In this document: one piece after another, positions 15,423-23,249 of the stretch
How the letters are laid out: each line of letters begins with the position of its first letter
How positions within the stretch are numbered: position 1 is the stretch's first letter
Assembly (NCBI GenBank): GCA_039819065.1
Contig: JBCBSS010000104.1
Coordinates: 1 to 28,317 of the forward strand
Reading direction: 5' to 3'
Origin: JBCBSS01 sp039819065
Lineage (GTDB): Bacteria; Bacteroidota; Bacteroidia; Cytophagales; Cyclobacteriaceae
DNA: 28,317 bases
Notes under the pieces: model-generated
What the model saw: the letters and a program-made list of their open reading frames with translations, nothing else
Databases searched by the model: none
What the model was told of the DNA's origin: nothing
Program-made: the position numbers and the translations under genes

Positions 15423-15875
15423 TTACTTCTCTTCTTCTTTATCTGCCTCCTCAGCCGACTCTTCTTTCTTCTTAGTCGTCTTTTTAGCGGCAGGCTTTTT
15501 CTTAGCCTCTGCTTTTGGTGTTTCTTCAGCTTTAGGCGCTTCCTCTACTTTTTCTTCAGCTTTAGGCGTTTCTTCTACCTTCTCCTCAGCTACTACAGCT
15601 TTCTCCTCTTTTGGAGCCGCTTTGGTAGCTTCTTCTTTTTTCGCAGCTGGCTTTTTAGGGGCTTTTTTCACTTCTTTCACCTCTTCAGCAGCCACTGCTT
15701 TTTCTTCCTTCGCTTTCGCTTTTGGCTTTGCAGCATTTTTGCTGAATTCTTCTTTGATCGCCTCAACATCTACCATTTTGATCACAGGCTTTGAATTCAA
15801 ACGCTTCATCGCTTCCTGTCTAACCCTAGCAGTAGTTTTATTCCTTCTTGCTTTTCTTTTAAGTGTAGTAGCCAT
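15423..15875 (-). CDS. Histone H1-like Lys/Ala/Glu-rich protein
   Basis: A 150-residue protein with two parts. Residues 1-46 are basic and look conserved (MATTLKRKARRNKTTARV, then MKRLNSKPVIKMVDVEAIKE). Residues 47-150 are a low-complexity tail of Lys, Ala, Glu and Pro with PAAKK and PKAEE motifs, as in histone H1-like bacterial proteins. The tail contains a near-exact 30-bp tandem repeat (15522-15581) encoding variants of KVEETPKAEE. DNA or RNA binding by the basic head is likely but not proven; the mixed charge makes a purely H1 role uncertain. It has a strong promoter and terminator of its own and diverges from hisS. Confidence 0.75.
   Translation of the reverse strand: MATTLKRKARRNKTTARVRQEAMKRLNSKPVIKMVDVEAIKEEFSKNAAKPKAKAKEEKAVAAEEVKEVKKAPKKPAAKKEEATKAAPKEEKAVVAEEKVEETPKAEEKVEEAPKAEETPKAEAKKKPAAKKTTKKKEESAEEADKEEEK
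15522..15590. repeat. 30-bp tandem repeat in the histone-like gene
   Basis: Two adjacent 30-base units (15522-15551 and 15552-15581) differ at three positions, and a third partial unit follows. They encode the PKAEE-type tail decapeptide, so copy number changes would keep the reading frame. Confidence 0.75.
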
Positions 15876-15908
15876 TTTTAATTTCTGTCAGTTTTAACAA
15901 AAGAGGTG

Positions 15909-15939
15909 CAAAGATATGGGATTGATATTAAAATCAAAA
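15909..15939 (-). promoter_or_regulatory. Bacteroidota-type promoter of the histone-like gene
   Basis: On the minus strand TTTTG (15939-15935), an 18-base spacer and TATCTTTG (15916-15909) fit the TTTG/TAnnTTTG consensus very well. The box is 34 bases before the start codon. This is the clearest promoter in the window and suggests strong housekeeping expression. Confidence 0.65.
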
Positions 15940-16002
15940 ACCTATACCCAATAAATAAGCAGCACCAAGAGCCCTTCCAATCAAAATTTAAATGCCTTTT
16001 TG

Positions 16003-16010
16003 TAGCTTTG
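16003..16010 (+). promoter_or_regulatory. TAnnTTTG box directly before hisS
   Basis: TAGCTTTG matches the -7 consensus and ends 5 bases before the hisS ATG. If it is used, transcription would start at or within a few bases of the start codon, giving a leaderless or nearly leaderless message. No clear -33 TTTG is visible, so this is tentative. Confidence 0.38.
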
Positions 16011-16015
16011 CCGCT

Positions 16016-17383
16016 ATGAGCAATAAACCTACCATTCCTAAAGGTACGAGAGACTTTGGGCCTGAAAAAATGGCCAAGCGCTATTATATTATTGATAACA
16101 TAAAATTGGTATTTCAAAAGTATGGCTTTATGCCCCTTGAGACACCCTCAATGGAAAACCTGTCAGTACTCACCGGCAAATATGGTGATGAGGGTGATCA
16201 ACTGCTATTTAAAGTATTGAACTCAGCCGATTTCCTAAAAGGGGTGGATGTTGAGGATTTTCATGCCGGTGCTAAGGCAATGTCATCAAAAATATCAAGT
16301 AAAGGCCTACGCTATGACCTGACTGTTCCTTTCGCGCGGTATGTAGTCATGAATAGGAATGATATAACCTTGCCGTTTAAAAGGTATCAAATACAACCTG
16401 TTTGGCGAGGAGATAATCCTCAAAAAGGTAGGTATCGTGAGTTCTATCAATGCGATGCTGATGTAGTAGGCACCAACTCTCTCATTTGCGAAACGGAGAT
16501 CATACTTATGATCAATGAAGTGTTCGCCCGATTAGGAATTACGGATTTCAGCATTAAGGTCAATCACAGAAAAATACTGGCCGGCATCACTGAATATGTT
16601 GGAGCCCAAGGGAAAGAGACTGATTTCTTCGTAGCACTAGATAAGCTAGATAAAAAAGGTTGGGACAGTGTAAGCGAGGAGTTATCCGATAAAGGTTTTG
16701 ATCAAAACTCGCTGGATAAGATCAAAGGTATTATAGCACTTGACGGTGCAAACCAGGATAAAATTGAAACGCTATCTGAAATGATCAGCGATTCGGAAAG
16801 TGGCAAAAGTGGTTTGGAAGACTTAAAAGAGGTTCTGGACACGCTCAAGCATTTTAATTTATCAAATGACCACTTAGAATTGGACTTATCTCTAGCCAGA
16901 GGCCTTTCATACTACACTGGGACTATTTTCGAGGTTAAAGTCAATAACGTCTCTATAGGTAGTGTGAGTGGTGGTGGAAGGTATGATGACCTAACCGGTG
17001 TTTTTGGCCTAAAAGGATTATCAGGTATTGGCTTCTCTTTTGGTGTGGATCGCCTGTTCGACGTATTGGAAGAACTGGATCTTTTTCCTGAAGAGGTGAT
17101 ATCATCATCTGAAGTGCTCATTACCTACTTCGATGATGAATCTAAAGCTTACGGCCTCTCTGTATTGGGTGAACTTCGGAAGCAAGATATCAGTGCAGAG
17201 ATTTACCCTGATTCTGCCAAAATCAAAAAACAGCTTGGCTATGCTGACAAAAAGAGCATTCCATATGTTGTTTTGATCGGACAGAACGAGGTGAAGTCTG
17301 GCCAATTGAGTGTGAAGGATATGAAACAAGGCACGCAAGACAGTCTATCGGTGGATGCTTTGGTATCCAGAATTAAAGGTTGA
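16016..17383 (+). CDS. hisS: Histidyl-tRNA synthetase
   Basis: A 455-residue class II aminoacyl-tRNA synthetase that charges tRNA-His. The ATG at 16016 gives the usual beginning MSNKPTIPKGTRDFGPEKM; an in-frame ATG 8 codons upstream adds unrelated residues. Motif 2 is seen in WRGDNPQKGRYREFYQCDAD, the histidine-binding loop in LARGLSYYTGTIFEV and motif 3 in the GSVSGGGRYDDL to GIGFSFGVDRL region. The C-terminal anticodon-binding domain includes SAEIYPDSAKIKKQLGYADK. RGLSYYTG carries Ser where many bacterial enzymes have Asp, which may be a lineage feature. Housekeeping gene, transcribed away from the histone-like gene. Confidence 0.97.
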   Translation: MSNKPTIPKGTRDFGPEKMAKRYYIIDNIKLVFQKYGFMPLETPSMENLSVLTGKYGDEGDQLLFKVLNSADFLKGVDVEDFHAGAKAMSSKISSKGLRYDLTVPFARYVVMNRNDITLPFKRYQIQPVWRGDNPQKGRYREFYQCDADVVGTNSLICETEIILMINEVFARLGITDFSIKVNHRKILAGITEYVGAQGKETDFFVALDKLDKKGWDSVSEELSDKGFDQNSLDKIKGIIALDGANQDKIETLSEMISDSESGKSGLEDLKEVLDTLKHFNLSNDHLELDLSLARGLSYYTGTIFEVKVNNVSIGSVSGGGRYDDLTGVFGLKGLSGIGFSFGVDRLFDVLEELDLFPEEVISSSEVLITYFDDESKAYGLSVLGELRKQDISAEIYPDSAKIKKQLGYADKKSIPYVVLIGQNEVKSGQLSVKDMKQGTQDSLSVDALVSRIKG

Positions 17384-17458
17384 TATTGCCGGATACATTA
17401 TCAGCTGCAATTTAGCGTACTTGGTTACGTTAAAAAGAAACGAGGTATTACTAGAAGT

Positions 17459-19441
17459 TTGATCAAATTATTATCAGCATTGAAAGGACCTAATGTTTTG
17501 ATGTTAGGTGTTATTCTAATGTCCATTGTATTGATTAGTACATTGGCTTCAAAGGATATCTATGCTCAAAGCTTAAGCGACAAAGGCTCATTTAGTCTGA
17601 ACGCTATTGAAGGTTGCCGTCCTTTCACAATACAAACGACTTTTTTGAATGGGTGTCCAGCTTCAGACTGTACAATTGGTGTTGATTATGGTGATGGTAG
17701 TAGATCAGGAGAAGACCCAACTGTCAGTGTTTTCGAACACACTTTTGACACACTTGGCACCTTTGAAGTAATCTATTTTTATAGCAAAGTATTCAGTTTT
17801 GGAAAATCGGATACGCTGACCATTAGAGTAGTCGATAACATTCAACCTCAGTTTGACATATTCACCTGTAGCAATAACGAGGTGACTATTGATATATTAG
17901 ATAATAACTACGACAATTATATCATTGACTTTGATAATGACGGCATTGATGAAGATACGATTCGAAGAGGAGGGGCCATATTGCCTCACAACTACGGAAC
18001 ACCGGGTAATTTCAATATCAGTGTTCGCGGTCTAAATGACGAAGCGGCGGATAACTGCAACGAGTTCACTCAACCTGTTACTGCATTAGCTGTCCTCCCC
18101 CCAACCTTCATTAATTCTCTTATCGTGTTAGGCAGAAATCAAATACAAATTGATTTTAATCCTCAGGAAGCCATTCGATACAGGCTGGAAGTGGCGGTTA
18201 ATAACGACAATAACTTTTTCTTCCTACAGGATATTCCCAGCAATGTATCGTCTTTTACTGTTAATAATACCAATCTTGACTTCGAGAGCAATGTGTATTG
18301 CTTCCGAATAGCGTCATTCGACCCTTGCAATGTCTCATCAATTTATTCCAATACAATTTGTACTGTGATCCCGTCTCTTCAAATTGTAACCGATGAAAAC
18401 AGGTTGACTTGGAATACACTGGGTGGTGATATTGTCAATTTCGACGTAGAACGTGATGGCGGCCCTTTTGCCTCTACTCCCAATACTTTCTTTAATGATC
18501 AGGACATCGTGTGTAATACAATATATAGATATAATGTAATTGCTAATTATAGTAACGGGGGTATGACTGCCACAAGTACGTCATTGGCGCGAAGTGGCAC
18601 TGCCTTTTCTTCCGAAGTACCCGCCTCGATCAATGACATTTCTATACAGGTGAATGGAAGAAGTATCAATGTACTGTGGAATGAGCCCAATGGTTTCACC
18701 ACAACGTCTTTTGACGTGGACAGGAAAAGTCAGGGCATCAACGCTCAATTCTTACCACTTACTTCTATCAATGCCACAACCTTAACCGATAATGATCTTA
18801 ACACCTCCAGCGAATCACATTGCTATCGCATAGATTATATAGATGATTGTGGCAATGCAGCTGATGAAGGTATCACTGCTTGTTCGATATTACTTCAAAC
18901 CGAAGTGACCAATACGACTGATATTACACTTGTGTGGAATGCATATGAAGGTTGGTCTACTGGAGTAAGCGATTATATCGTTGATGTCATAGATAGAAAT
19001 GGCACTACCCTTCAAAGTATTCCGGTTGGTATTACCACAAGTTTTGTTTTTACGGATGTCAATCCGAACGAACAGGTTTTGTCCTTTAGAATCAGAGCTG
19101 TTGCCAATGATATAACACTGGCAGAATCCATTTCCAATATTAATACCGTTACACGATCTGCCAACATAATATTCCCCAATGCTTTCACCCCGAACGGAGA
19201 TAATGTAAATGACAGGTTTAACATTGTAGGCCGTTTCATTCAGCAATATGAGTTAAAGGTATTTAACAGATGGGGGCAATTACTATTCATGACCAATCAG
19301 ACTGCGGATGAAAATGGGTGGGACGGCACTTTTGAAGGGCAACAGGTGCAAGCTGGGGTTTATACCTTTACTGCCAGAATAGTTGATTTGGCTGGTAATG
19401 AGATATTCAAGTCAGGCCCCGTCGTTCTATCAAGAAACTGA
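17459..19441 (+). CDS. Type IX secreted multidomain protein with gliding-type C-terminal domain
   Basis: A 660-residue exported protein. The start is TTG at 17459; the first ATG (17501) would lose the Lys residues in front of the signal helix, so TTG is preferred. The signal peptide ends DIYAQ (about 37). A PKD-like domain follows with VDYGDGS and EHTFDTLGTFEV (about 75-105). The middle has several Cys-containing fibronectin III-like segments (for example INVLWNEPNGFTTTSFDVDR and ITLVWNAYEGWSTGVSDYIV). The last 90 residues (IIFPNAFTPNGDNVNDRF, VFNRWGQLLF, NGWDGTFEGQQVQAGVYTF) are the CHU/gliding-motility C-terminal domain, a type B sorting signal for the type IX secretion system. It is likely a cell-surface adhesin or scaffold. 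Confidence 0.9.
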   Translation: MIKLLSALKGPNVLMLGVILMSIVLISTLASKDIYAQSLSDKGSFSLNAIEGCRPFTIQTTFLNGCPASDCTIGVDYGDGSRSGEDPTVSVFEHTFDTLGTFEVIYFYSKVFSFGKSDTLTIRVVDNIQPQFDIFTCSNNEVTIDILDNNYDNYIIDFDNDGIDEDTIRRGGAILPHNYGTPGNFNISVRGLNDEAADNCNEFTQPVTALAVLPPTFINSLIVLGRNQIQIDFNPQEAIRYRLEVAVNNDNNFFFLQDIPSNVSSFTVNNTNLDFESNVYCFRIASFDPCNVSSIYSNTICTVIPSLQIVTDENRLTWNTLGGDIVNFDVERDGGPFASTPNTFFNDQDIVCNTIYRYNVIANYSNGGMTATSTSLARSGTAFSSEVPASINDISIQVNGRSINVLWNEPNGFTTTSFDVDRKSQGINAQFLPLTSINATTLTDNDLNTSSESHCYRIDYIDDCGNAADEGITACSILLQTEVTNTTDITLVWNAYEGWSTGVSDYIVDVIDRNGTTLQSIPVGITTSFVFTDVNPNEQVLSFRIRAVANDITLAESISNINTVTRSANIIFPNAFTPNGDNVNDRFNIVGRFIQQYELKVFNRWGQLLFMTNQTADENGWDGTFEGQQVQAGVYTFTARIVDLAGNEIFKSGPVVLSRN

Positions 19442-19542
19442 ATACCCAACTTCAGTAAAATTCTATAAGCGGTACTTTGATATTGGAGGAACTAAAGCGA
19501 TTTTTGTCTCAGTCATCTCTTTTGGCTTAAATAAGATTAGAT

Positions 19543-19875
19543 ATGTTTGATATGATGAAGATGCTTGGAAAAGTAAAGGAAGTCCAAGCAAAAGTTAAGG
19601 AAGCGCAGGAAAATCTGGTTCATATTACTGCCTCAGCAGAAGCGGGAGCGGGAATGGTTAAAGCTACTGCCAATGGCAAAAAGCAACTCATCGCCCTAGA
19701 AATTGACCAGGATATCATCAAGCCAGAAGACAAGGAGATGATGCGTGATTTGATCATTGCTGCGGTTAACAAAGCCATGGAAGAGGTAGATGTACTGGCA
19801 AAGGCAGAATTGAAGAAGAGCACTGAAGGTATGCTGCCTAATATCCCGGGTTTGGATCTTAGTGGTATAGTTTAA
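19543..19875 (+). CDS. YbaB/EbfC nucleoid-associated protein
   Basis: A 110-residue DNA-binding protein of the YbaB/EbfC family. The beginning MFDMMKMLGKVKEVQAKVKE is typical, as are the central GAGMVKATANGKKQLIALEI and the C-terminal VNKAMEEVDVLAKAELKKST. The family forms tweezer-like dimers and is often encoded beside recR or dnaX, neither of which is present. Here a GT2 glycosyltransferase gene starts one base after its stop, so the two are co-transcribed. Confidence 0.94.
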   Translation: MFDMMKMLGKVKEVQAKVKEAQENLVHITASAEAGAGMVKATANGKKQLIALEIDQDIIKPEDKEMMRDLIIAAVNKAMEEVDVLAKAELKKSTEGMLPNIPGLDLSGIV

Positions 19876-19876
19876 T

Positions 19877-20893
19877 ATGGATAACGTTGCAGTTGTTATT
19901 CTCAACTACAACGGGAAATCTCATCTGGAAAGATTCCTTCCAAGTGTAATTGAGCACAGTGGCCAATGTCAGATTATCGTGGCAGACAATGCTTCCACTG
20001 ATGATTCTGTTCAGTTCCTCAAAAGCAGTTTCCCCACTATTCGGTTGATCCAACTCTCTCATAATACAGGGTATAGTGGTGGATATAACCAGGCGTTGCG
20101 TCAAATTGAAGCGGACTACTTCGTGCTGCTCAACTCTGATGTCGAAGTGACGGCTAACTGGGTCACCCCCATCATACAACTAATGGAAGCGGATGATCAT
20201 ATCGCCGCCTGTCAGCCCAAAATACTGGCTTTCAATGAGCCTACACAATTTGAATATGCAGGAGCGGCCGGAGGATTTATTGATACATTCGGCTACCCTT
20301 TCTGCAGAGGGCGGATATTTGACTCGCTAGAAACCGACAAAGGTCAATACGACAATACCATTGATATTTTCTGGGCTACGGGCGCCTGCCTTTTCATTCG
20401 TCGTACAGCCTACGAGCGCGCCGGTGGTTTAGATGAAGATTTCTTTGCTCACATGGAAGAAATAGATCTATGCTGGCGTCTGGTCAGTTTAGGCTATAAA
20501 AACAAATATGTAAGTGAAAGTGTAGTATATCATGTGGGTGGAGGCACCCTCAGTAAGATCAATCCCAAAAAGACCTACCTTAACTTCAGAAACGGATTAG
20601 CGCTTTTAATCAAGAATTGCACGAAGAGTGATCTCATATTAAAGCTACCAGTTAGAATGGTATTAGATACTGCAGCTATGCTAAAGTTTTTGATAGATAG
20701 AAAACCTACTCATAGCCTAGCTATAATCAAAGCTTATTTAGGCGCCATCAGCCGATTCCAGAGATATCTCGAGCAACGTAGGAGCATTACCAAGACTCCC
20801 ATTAAAAAGCACAGAAGCATTGTTTACCAAAATAGCTTAGTATTCTCGTACTATCTGAGAGGTAAAAAGAGGTTTGAAGAATTGGATTTCTAG
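19877..20893 (+). CDS. Family 2 glycosyltransferase
   Basis: A 338-residue inverting glycosyltransferase with a GT-A fold. The N-terminus VAVVILNYNGKSHLERFLPS and the nucleotide-binding VADNASTDDSV are standard GT2. The metal-binding DxD-like motif is NSD (86-88, in LLNSDVEV). The acceptor and catalytic region has WATGACLFIRR and MEEIDLCWR (193-201), resembling rhamnosyl- or other polysaccharide side-chain transferases. No membrane helix is evident at the C-terminus, though 260-282 is hydrophobic. Likely roles are lipopolysaccharide, capsule or glycoprotein sugars. It follows ybaB by one base and shares the sequence CTAG as a stop codon with the convergent PspC-like gene. Confidence 0.93.
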   Translation: MDNVAVVILNYNGKSHLERFLPSVIEHSGQCQIIVADNASTDDSVQFLKSSFPTIRLIQLSHNTGYSGGYNQALRQIEADYFVLLNSDVEVTANWVTPIIQLMEADDHIAACQPKILAFNEPTQFEYAGAAGGFIDTFGYPFCRGRIFDSLETDKGQYDNTIDIFWATGACLFIRRTAYERAGGLDEDFFAHMEEIDLCWRLVSLGYKNKYVSESVVYHVGGGTLSKINPKKTYLNFRNGLALLIKNCTKSDLILKLPVRMVLDTAAMLKFLIDRKPTHSLAIIKAYLGAISRFQRYLEQRRSITKTPIKKHRSIVYQNSLVFSYYLRGKKRFEELDF

Positions 20894-21108
20894 TAATACC
20901 AAACAGAGTTCTTTCTCCGCCTTAGGTGTTTTCTAAAGTTCATTACAAAGGCAAGCGCCAAATAAACAATAATTGGAGAGCCAAAGGCTATAAACGATGT
21001 ATAAATAAAAAATAGCCTGATGCTGGATGTAGATAAACCGAGCTTATCTCCCAATTGCGTACACACGCCAAAAGCGTAATTCTCAAAGAAACTTTGAAGC
21101 CTTTTCAT
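20890..21108 (-). CDS. Small PspC-domain membrane protein
   Basis: A 72-residue protein with a PspC-like core: FGVCTQLGDKLGLSTSSIRLFFIYTSFIAFGSPIIVYLALAF in a single run of about 13-54, cited here only by its ends FGVCTQLG and IVYLALAF. It has one or two hydrophobic segments (30-55) and a basic tail (RKHLRRRK). PspC proteins take part in envelope stress sensing or inner membrane protection. No pspA or pspB is nearby. Its stop overlaps that of the glycosyltransferase, the two genes reading opposite strands of one CTAG. Confidence 0.85.
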   Translation of the reverse strand: MKRLQSFFENYAFGVCTQLGDKLGLSTSSIRLFFIYTSFIAFGSPIIVYLALAFVMNFRKHLRRRKNSVWYY

Positions 21109-21256
21109 ATTCTTGCCCTTTCGCTGGTTTCTGTTCTCGTGATATCACTAACTAATATAGTGAAAATGTTTGTTTAACGATTAATATGTTATCTCACAAA
21201 GATAATGAGGTAGCCCAGAAACGCCTTTTACAGTTAATTATTTTTTTTAACTATAA

Positions 21257-21287
21257 TTGCAATAATAATTTTATACGGATACTTTTA
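21257..21287 (+). promoter_or_regulatory. Bacteroidota-type promoter of the OmpA/TPR lipoprotein
   Basis: TTG (21257-21259), a 20-base spacer and TACTTTTA (21280-21287) agree with the TTG/TAnnTTTG layout except for the final base. The box ends 38 bases before the ATG and lies in an AT-rich stretch, consistent with strong expression. Confidence 0.45.
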
Positions 21288-21325
21288 CCATTGAATTTCA
21301 ACCAAACATCAAAAAAACAGTTCAA

Positions 21326-23101
21326 ATGAGAAATTTCACCTACGTATTGATTGTGGTATCGGCACTGATAATTTCAAGCTGTGCTCTTCCCCAGATGGTT
21401 AAGTTGGCAGAACAACAGCAGTTGACCGTCAGCCCGAATCCATTAGAGGTGCATGCAGATACAGTGAACTTTGAGATGGCAGCTAATCTACCTCTCAAAA
21501 TGCTCAAGAAAGATCACACCTACACTATCAGTACCTATTATAAATATGGCGAAAGCGAGCTCGAGCTTGATCCTATTGCATTCAAGTTAGAGGACTTCCC
21601 TAACGCAGACAGCGAGCAGCCACGCCAAAACAAAGATTTCAGCTTCGCATATTCTCCTGCAATGAAGCAAGGAACGGTTGAAATTAAAGGTACCGCTTCT
21701 AATAACAAAAACGGTAAATCAAAAGAAACTGAAAGACTTGAAGTAGCTGTAGGTATCATCACTACTTCTAAGTTGGTTCAAAATACCTACTATCCTGCCT
21801 TTGCTGAGCACGGATACAACACAGAAGAAGAGTTGATCCCTACTAATGTAGATTTCTTCTTCGATCAAGGAAGATCTAACCTCAAGTATTCTGAAAGAAG
21901 AAGAAGAGGACAGCAGTTCGAAGCTTTCATCGCTGAGAAGAATGTTACAAGAACTGTAACTATCACCGGTACTCACTCTCCCGAAGGTGCTGAGCGCATC
22001 AACTCTGACCTTTCCAAGAACAGAGCTGAAGAGATTGAGACTTTCTACAGAAGAAACATGAAGAAGTTTGACTACCAAGGTCTTGCTGATTCAATCAACT
22101 TTATCTTAAAGCCTATTATCGAAGACTGGGCTGATTTCAAAACTGCACTTAATGGTTACGAAGGTATTTCTTCTGACGAAAAGTCGGAATTCCTGAATAT
22201 CGTTAACGGAGCTGGTGAGTTTGAAGACAAAGAAAAAGCGCTTAGAAAGCTTACTACTTACAAGAAGGTTTTCAAAGATCTTTATCCACAACTAAGAACT
22301 GCTCAAACAGAAATATTAACAGTTAAGCCTAAGAAGAGTGCTGCTGAGATTTCTGTATTGGCTAAGCAAATTGTGAGCAGCCAAGCTCCTGCTGATACAT
22401 TATCAGAAGAAGAAATGATGTATGCGGCTACTTTAACTCCTTCGCTTTCTGAGAAAGAATCAATCTACAAAGAAGCGTCTAAGAAGAGTGATAGCTGGAA
22501 TTCTCATAATAACCTAGCTGCAGTTTACATTGCTATGGCTATGGAAAACCCTAGCGAAGGTGCTAAGTATGCTGAGTTGGCTGAAACTCAGTTGGACATT
22601 GCTAACAACAAAAAAGAAAGTGCAGAGGCTTATGCTAACTTAGGCAGTGTTTACTTGATGCAAGGTAATGCTTACAAAGCGCATGACGCACTTGAGAAAG
22701 CCAATTCAATGGGTCCATCTAGCGAAGTTCAAAGTGGCTTGAATTCTGTAAAAGGAGTTACTGAGATCATGATGGCTGACTACGGTAGCGCTATCCAGTC
22801 TACTACTTCTGGCCAGGAGATCGCTGTAAACCTTTTCAACAAAGGCTTAGCTCAACTATTAAACAAAGATTTCGAGAATGCTGTAAACTCTTTCGCTGAG
22901 GCTACTGAGAAAGACGGTGACTTTGCTCTTGCATACTACGGAGCTGCAGTTGCTCAAGCCAGACTAAGCAACGAAACAGCTGTAATCGAAAACCTTACAA
23001 GTGCTGTAAGTAAAGATCCTAGCTTAAAGCAAAAAGCAATCGAAGATCTTGAATTCAGAAACTACGCTGCTAACGAAGCATTCAGAAACGCGCTGAAGTA
23101 A
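21326..23101 (+). CDS. Lipoprotein with OmpA-like region and TPR repeats
   Basis: A 591-residue probable outer-membrane lipoprotein. The leader ends LIISSC with Cys19 as the lipidation site. Residues 20-160 are beta-rich. At about 172-245, VDFFFDQGRSNLKYSERR and TITGTHSPEGAERINSDLSK with NRAEEIETFYRR form an OmpA-like peptidoglycan-associated pattern, although the key Asp/Arg pair is not fully clear. From about 395 on, TPR-type helical pairs recur (WNSHNNLAAVYIAMAM, AEAYANLGSVYLMQGNAYKA, EIAVNLFNKGLAQLLNKDF, FALAYYGAAVAQARL). Heavy use of GCT, AAG and AAC codons and a strong promoter and terminator suggest an abundant protein linking the cell wall and outer membrane. The exact role is unknown. 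Confidence 0.82.
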   Translation: MRNFTYVLIVVSALIISSCALPQMVKLAEQQQLTVSPNPLEVHADTVNFEMAANLPLKMLKKDHTYTISTYYKYGESELELDPIAFKLEDFPNADSEQPRQNKDFSFAYSPAMKQGTVEIKGTASNNKNGKSKETERLEVAVGIITTSKLVQNTYYPAFAEHGYNTEEELIPTNVDFFFDQGRSNLKYSERRRRGQQFEAFIAEKNVTRTVTITGTHSPEGAERINSDLSKNRAEEIETFYRRNMKKFDYQGLADSINFILKPIIEDWADFKTALNGYEGISSDEKSEFLNIVNGAGEFEDKEKALRKLTTYKKVFKDLYPQLRTAQTEILTVKPKKSAAEISVLAKQIVSSQAPADTLSEEEMMYAATLTPSLSEKESIYKEASKKSDSWNSHNNLAAVYIAMAMENPSEGAKYAELAETQLDIANNKKESAEAYANLGSVYLMQGNAYKAHDALEKANSMGPSSEVQSGLNSVKGVTEIMMADYGSAIQSTTSGQEIAVNLFNKGLAQLLNKDFENAVNSFAEATEKDGDFALAYYGAAVAQARLSNETAVIENLTSAVSKDPSLKQKAIEDLEFRNYAANEAFRNALK

Positions 23102-23121
23102 TTTTCAGATAAGATATAATG

Positions 23122-23152
23122 AAAAACCCGAGGGATGACCTCGGGTTTTTTT
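23122..23152 (+). terminator. Intrinsic terminator after the TPR lipoprotein
   Basis: Arms aaaaacccgagg (23122-23133) and cctcgggttttt (23139-23150) form a 12-bp stem with a 5-base loop and a T-tract. It ends transcription about 20 bases after the stop codon. Confidence 0.9.
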
Positions 23153-23249
23153 GTTTCCAGCCTTTCTAAGAATTAAGTATAACCATAACCTTTGTGTTTT
23201 GTTGTACTGATGTTAATTTTAATGTTCACAGAAAAACCTTTTTTACTCT

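Noticed and set aside
15522..15590. Short tandem repeat as a CRISPR array
   Set aside because: The units are directly adjacent with no spacers and lie in frame inside a coding region.
15390..15897. Long + strand reading frames rich in Phe, Ser and Ala
   Set aside because: They are the antisense of the Lys/Ala/Glu-rich gene, whose repetitive codons leave the other strand open. The minus-strand gene has a consensus promoter and terminator.
19542..19549. TATGTTTG as a -7 promoter box, with TTG 17 bases upstream
   Set aside because: It overlaps the ybaB start codon, and the N-terminus it encodes (MFD) is typical of the family, so the match is probably chance.
21145..21163. tcacta and tagtga inverted repeat as an operator upstream of the PspC-like gene
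   Set aside because: Six-base arms with a 7-base AT-rich gap are expected by chance in this composition, and no regulator is adjacent.
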